Source: Anaeromicropila herbilytica (GTDB lineage Bacteria > Bacillota > Clostridia > Lachnospirales > Lachnospiraceae). Taken from it: a stretch of 64,000 nucleotides of DNA. Shown here in pieces: positions 60,643 to 64,000 of the stretch (its first letter is position 1; each line of letters opens with the position of its first letter). The notes below the pieces were generated by a model. The model ran no database searches and was not told the DNA's origin. It saw nothing but the letters and a program-made list of their open reading frames with translations. Both the position numbers and the translations under genes were made by a program. The stretch is taken from positions 272,001 through 336,000 of the forward strand of contig NZ_AP024169.1 in NCBI RefSeq assembly GCF_016591975.1. Direction: 5' to 3'.

Positions 60643-63000
60643 ATGGCAAATAATAAAGGTAAGAAAAAGGTTAGTAAGCGTAAGAAAAAGCAAAGAAGTA
60701 AATTGCAACGAAATATTAGAATGGGAATTAAGATAGGTGTTCTAGGTATTCTTAACTTAATCTTAATTGTGGGAATATTTGTTGCACTAAAATACGGAAA
60801 TCGAATTCTGAAATATCAAGAGGAAGCCAAATCTTTGGTCGCAAATTCTACCACAGATACATTTAGGCAATCAGAAACAAGCTTAGTCTATGACGCAGAT
60901 GGAAAAGTACTATCTGTCTTAAAGGGAGCAAAGGATGTTTATTACATATCCTATGAAGATATTCCGACCTACATTAAAGATGCTATTGTATCAATTGAGG
61001 ATAAGAAGTTCTACAAGCATAACGGAATTGACTTAAAAGCAAATATCCGAGCTTTCTTTTCACTAGTCAAAAACAAAGGTGAGATAAGGCAAGGTGCAAG
61101 TACAATAACACAACAGTTAAGTAGAAATATATTTTTAAGTAATAAAAAGAGCTATGAGAGAAAAATAAAAGAAATTTTTATTTCTCTAGAACTAGAGAAG
61201 AAATATTCTAAATCACAGATTCTAGAATTTTATCTAAATAATATTTATTTTGCAAATGGATATTATGGAATAGAGGCTGCTAGTAAAGGATATTTTAACA
61301 AATCAGTAAATAAATTAAGCTTATCTCAAATGGCATTTTTGTGTGCAATACCGAATAATCCTACACTTTATAACCCAGTGGAACATAAAGAGAATACCAT
61401 CAAGCGTAGAGATAGAATCTTAAAACAAATGTACCAAGATGGTAGAATTGACTCTGATATATATGCAAAAGCAGTAGATACTGATATTAAGTTGAAAACG
61501 AAAACAAGGGATAAGAATAATTACGTTGAGACTTATGTGTATAATAGTGCAATTAAAGCACTAATGAAACAAGACGGATTTGAATTCAAAAATAAGTTTA
61601 ATAGTGATGCAGAAAAAGAAGCTTATGATGATCAATATACAGAAGCATATAATCAATACCAACAGATGTTATATACAGAAGGATATAGAATCTATACTTC
61701 TATAGATCTTAAAAAACAAGCAAAACTTCAAGAATCTGTTGATGATACATTAAAAGCGTTTAAAGATAAGACAAAAGACGGTGTCTATAAGCTTCAGAGT
61801 GCTGCAACATGTATAGATAATGAGACTGGATTAGTAGTTGCGATTGTCGGAGGTAGATATCAAAAAGCAGATGGATTTACCTTAAATCGTGCATTCCAAA
61901 GTTATAGACAGCCAGGTAGTTCTATTAAACCTCTAATTGTATATACTCCATCCTTTGAGAGAAATTATACTCCAAACTCCATAGTGGAGGATAAGAAAAT
62001 TGAAGGTGGACCAAATAACTCTGGTGGATCACATCTTGGTAAAATAACTGTTCGTAGAGCGGTTGAGAAATCAATCAATACCATCGCATGGCAATTATTT
62101 GGAGAGTTAACACCAAAAGTTGGTCTAGAGTATCTATATCAGATGAACTTCGCTAGAATCTCATCCAAAGACCTTGGTTTGGCGTCTTCCCTAGGTGGAT
62201 TAACCAATGGTGTAAATACGGTAGAGATGGCATCTGGTTACGCGACTCTAGAGAATGATGGTATATATCGTGAACCAACTTGTATCGTTAAGATATTAGA
62301 CTCTGACGGTAATGAGATTGTAAGAAATACTTCTGATGAGAAGAAAATCTATGATGTGAATGCAGCTAGAATGATGACAAACGTATTACAAGGTGTTGTT
62401 ACAGAAGGAACTGCAAGAGGACTTAAGATACCTAATATGCCAACTGCAGCTAAGACGGGTACAACGAATCAAAGTAAAGATGGTTGGTTTGTAGGATATA
62501 CACCATACTATACAACTAGTGTATGGGTAGGTTATGATATGCCGAAGACTTTAGACAATCTATTTGGTGCTACTTATCCAGGACAAATATGGTATCAGTT
62601 TATGAAGCAAATTAATGAAGGATTAGAAGCAAGAGAATTTCCGACTTATGATGGTGCAGGTAAAGAAGTAGAACCAACAGCAACTCCAGAAGCCACAGTT
62701 GATCCAGGTACCTTGAATGAAGTGCCTGCAGACGCAACAGATAGTCCGGATGCAGGAGCGGATGGCAGTGATGTTTCTACAGAGGCACCTATGGATAACG
62801 GAGGCGATAATAATTCAGGTGATGATAATACAGTGACTCCTACTGAAGCTCCAGTAGAGACAGCTACCCCAGACGATAGCTCGAATAATACTGTAACTCC
62901 AAGTCCAGATGATTCTACAAATGGAGATCAAACAACATCACCAGATGGTACTAGTACACAGGATGGTCAAACGGTGAATCCAGAAACAACAGCTCCATAA
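60643..63000 (+). CDS. Class A penicillin-binding protein (PBP1A type)
   Basis: 785 residues. Very basic cytoplasmic tail (1-27), one TM helix (28-50). GT51 glycosyltransferase about 90-260 with EDKKFYKHNGID, GASTITQQLSRN and the catalytic Glu in SIEDKKF; transpeptidase about 390-650 with SxxK in RQPGSSIKPLI, SxN in EKSINTIAW and KTGTTNQSKD. The last ~110 residues are a Thr/Pro/Asp/Ser-rich tail, probably wall-spanning. It polymerises and cross-links peptidoglycan. AAGAGG before the ATG. Confidence 0.95.
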   Translation: MANNKGKKKVSKRKKKQRSKLQRNIRMGIKIGVLGILNLILIVGIFVALKYGNRILKYQEEAKSLVANSTTDTFRQSETSLVYDADGKVLSVLKGAKDVYYISYEDIPTYIKDAIVSIEDKKFYKHNGIDLKANIRAFFSLVKNKGEIRQGASTITQQLSRNIFLSNKKSYERKIKEIFISLELEKKYSKSQILEFYLNNIYFANGYYGIEAASKGYFNKSVNKLSLSQMAFLCAIPNNPTLYNPVEHKENTIKRRDRILKQMYQDGRIDSDIYAKAVDTDIKLKTKTRDKNNYVETYVYNSAIKALMKQDGFEFKNKFNSDAEKEAYDDQYTEAYNQYQQMLYTEGYRIYTSIDLKKQAKLQESVDDTLKAFKDKTKDGVYKLQSAATCIDNETGLVVAIVGGRYQKADGFTLNRAFQSYRQPGSSIKPLIVYTPSFERNYTPNSIVEDKKIEGGPNNSGGSHLGKITVRRAVEKSINTIAWQLFGELTPKVGLEYLYQMNFARISSKDLGLASSLGGLTNGVNTVEMASGYATLENDGIYREPTCIVKILDSDGNEIVRNTSDEKKIYDVNAARMMTNVLQGVVTEGTARGLKIPNMPTAAKTGTTNQSKDGWFVGYTPYYTTSVWVGYDMPKTLDNLFGATYPGQIWYQFMKQINEGLEAREFPTYDGAGKEVEPTATPEATVDPGTLNEVPADATDSPDAGADGSDVSTEAPMDNGGDNNSGDDNTVTPTEAPVETATPDDSSNNTVTPSPDDSTNGDQTTSPDGTSTQDGQTVNPETTAP

Positions 63001-63033
63001 GCCAACTTACGCTTTATATGGTTTAGTATAATA

Positions 63034-63069
63034 AAAAGAGGTTTGCTCACCAAGGAGCAAACCTCTTTT
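63034..63069. terminator. Bidirectional terminator
   Basis: AAAAGAGGTTTGCTC-N6-GAGCAAACCTCTTTT, 15-bp perfect stem between PBP and prs. Confidence 0.92.
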
Positions 63070-63109
63070 CTATATTAAGACGACAATAAAATAACTATTT
63101 TAACTATTG

Positions 63110-64000
63110 TTAGATTTTATATTTATTTAATAAATTTTGAATACGTTCTGTAGGATTTAATAATTCGCTAATAGAACCATCATGATTTAGGGTATCAATT
63201 AAGAGAGCAATGTATTTACTCATATTAACATTGATATAATAAGGTTTTGTTAATAACTCTTCTGGTTGATATACAAGATTGGTAGTTAATACATAATCAA
63301 TAAGACCTTTTTCATATGCTTCATCAAACTTGTCAAAACCATTCGTAAATAAGCCAAATGTACATGCTACGAAGATACGGCCAGCTTTTCTTCTCTTTAA
63401 TTCTGTTGCAACATCGATCATACTTTCTCCTGAGGATATCATATCATCAATGATAAGCATGTCTTTTCCTTCGATATCAGTACCTAAGAATTCATGGGCT
63501 ACGATAGGATTTCTACCATCAACGATTGTAGTGTAATCACGACGTTTATAGAACATACCCATTTCAAGTCCTAGTACATTTGCATAGTAAACAGCACGGC
63601 TCATTCCACCTTCATCAGGACTAATTACCATCATGTGGTCAGAATCAATGGTAAGATCCTTTACATTCTTAAGTAAGGCTTTTATAAATTGGTATGTTGG
63701 TTGAACAGTTTCAAAACTGTTTAATGGAATTGCATTTTGAACTCTTGGATCATGTGCATCAAAAGTAAGAATACTTTCAACACCCATTTTAGTAAGTTCT
63801 TGAAGTGCTAGTGCACAATCAAGAGATTCTCTTGAACTACGTTTATGTTGTCTACTTTCATATAAGAAAGGCATGATAACTGTAATTCTTCTTGCTTTAC
63901 CACCTACAGCAGCGATTACTCTCTTTAGATCTTGGTAATGATCATCTGGTGACATATGGTTTTTGTGTCCGCATACAGAATAAGTTAAACTATAGTTACA
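63110..64000 (-). CDS. prs: Ribose-phosphate pyrophosphokinase, C-terminal part (cut by window edge)
   Basis: The frame is open from the edge of the window: 15 codons (…VCGHKNH) precede the internal Met at 63955, so the gene starts outside. Visible: MPFLYESRQHKRSSRESLDC, LTFDAHDPRVQNAIP, VISPDEGGMSRAVYYANVLG, KRRDYTTIVDGRNP and the PRPP-binding loop IDDMISSGESMIDVA, which replaces the classical DDMIDTAGT form and is typical of the long clostridial Prs. It makes PRPP from ribose 5-phosphate and ATP. Confidence 0.93.
   Translation of the reverse strand, partial: CNYSLTYSVCGHKNHMSPDDHYQDLKRVIAAVGGKARRITVIMPFLYESRQHKRSSRESLDCALALQELTKMGVESILTFDAHDPRVQNAIPLNSFETVQPTYQFIKALLKNVKDLTIDSDHMMVISPDEGGMSRAVYYANVLGLEMGMFYKRRDYTTIVDGRNPIVAHEFLGTDIEGKDMLIIDDMISSGESMIDVATELKRRKAGRIFVACTFGLFTNGFDKFDEAYEKGLIDYVLTTNLVYQPEELLTKPYYINVNMSKYIALLIDTLNHDGSISELLNPTERIQNLLNKYKI

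Noticed and set aside
1..64000. CRISPR arrays, tRNA or rRNA genes, T-box leaders
   Set aside because: Looked for regular repeat-spacer patterns, cloverleaf ends and conserved rRNA strings in the gaps; none seen.

Overview
The window is low-GC, densely coded DNA from a Gram-positive anaerobe. Likely source: a Lachnospiraceae / Clostridium cluster XIVa bacterium of the Lachnoclostridium phytofermentans type. Supporting features are a reverse-type rubrerythrin with PerR, many ECF sigma/anti-sigma pairs, BspA-type leucine-rich repeat protein, QueT, a long Prs, AGGAGG-type ribosome sites and intrinsic terminators. The assignment to family is inference; no rRNA or tRNA gene was seen.

Layout. 1-4.1 kb: a minus-strand cluster of response regulator, ABC ATPase, ABC-2 permease and (at the window edge) a histidine kinase, with two non-coding repeats sitting between permease and kinase. 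4.5-6 kb: secreted leucine-rich-repeat protein. 6.2-11.7 kb: Bce-like detoxification module (regulator, kinase, FtsX permease, ATPase) with another palindromic repeat inside it. 11.9-13.8 kb: ECF sigma and DUF4179-type anti-sigma. 14.1 kb: secreted NlpC/P60 hydrolase. 14.9-19.4 kb: third two-component system, divergent from a fused ATPase-permease. 19.7-22.5 kb: ECF sigma, RsgI-like anti-sigma and a Lys/Ala/Glu-rich secreted protein; the first and last share a near-identical promoter. 22.6-24.5 kb: group II intron directly behind the terminator of that protein. 24.7-33.5 kb: MarR, acetyltransferases, ClpB, DHH phosphoesterase, DEAD-box helicase, DUF2461.

33.5-41.1 kb is the accessory region and the most interesting part. 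The intact rubrerythrin gene (40574-41116) is followed downstream by three displaced copies of just its last 19-20 codons (38511-38570, 36604-36660, 33541-33600), all in the same orientation and all starting at the same codon (DEARHG). Between them lie cargo-like genes (nucleotidyltransferase, Mrr-like nuclease, XRE-TPR regulator, Ntn-hydrolase) and a tyrosine integrase with its catalytic core deleted next to one copy. I read this as serial site-specific integration into the 3' end of rubrerythrin, each element restoring the gene with its own 3' end.

41.5-64 kb is mostly household: PerR, alkaline phosphatase with a Pho-box-like array, YibE/F protein, an anion transporter, a third ECF sigma/anti-sigma pair with a recognisable autoregulatory promoter, GlpK, AsnRS, QueT behind a pseudoknotted leader, nitroreductase, MBL hydrolase, antiporter, SbcCD-like pair, PBP1A and Prs (cut by the window edge).

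Two families of non-coding repeats are scattered through the window: a ~240 bp MITE-like element (three full copies, one 105 bp deletion derivative) and several 220-280 bp near-perfect palindromes that share an apex motif.
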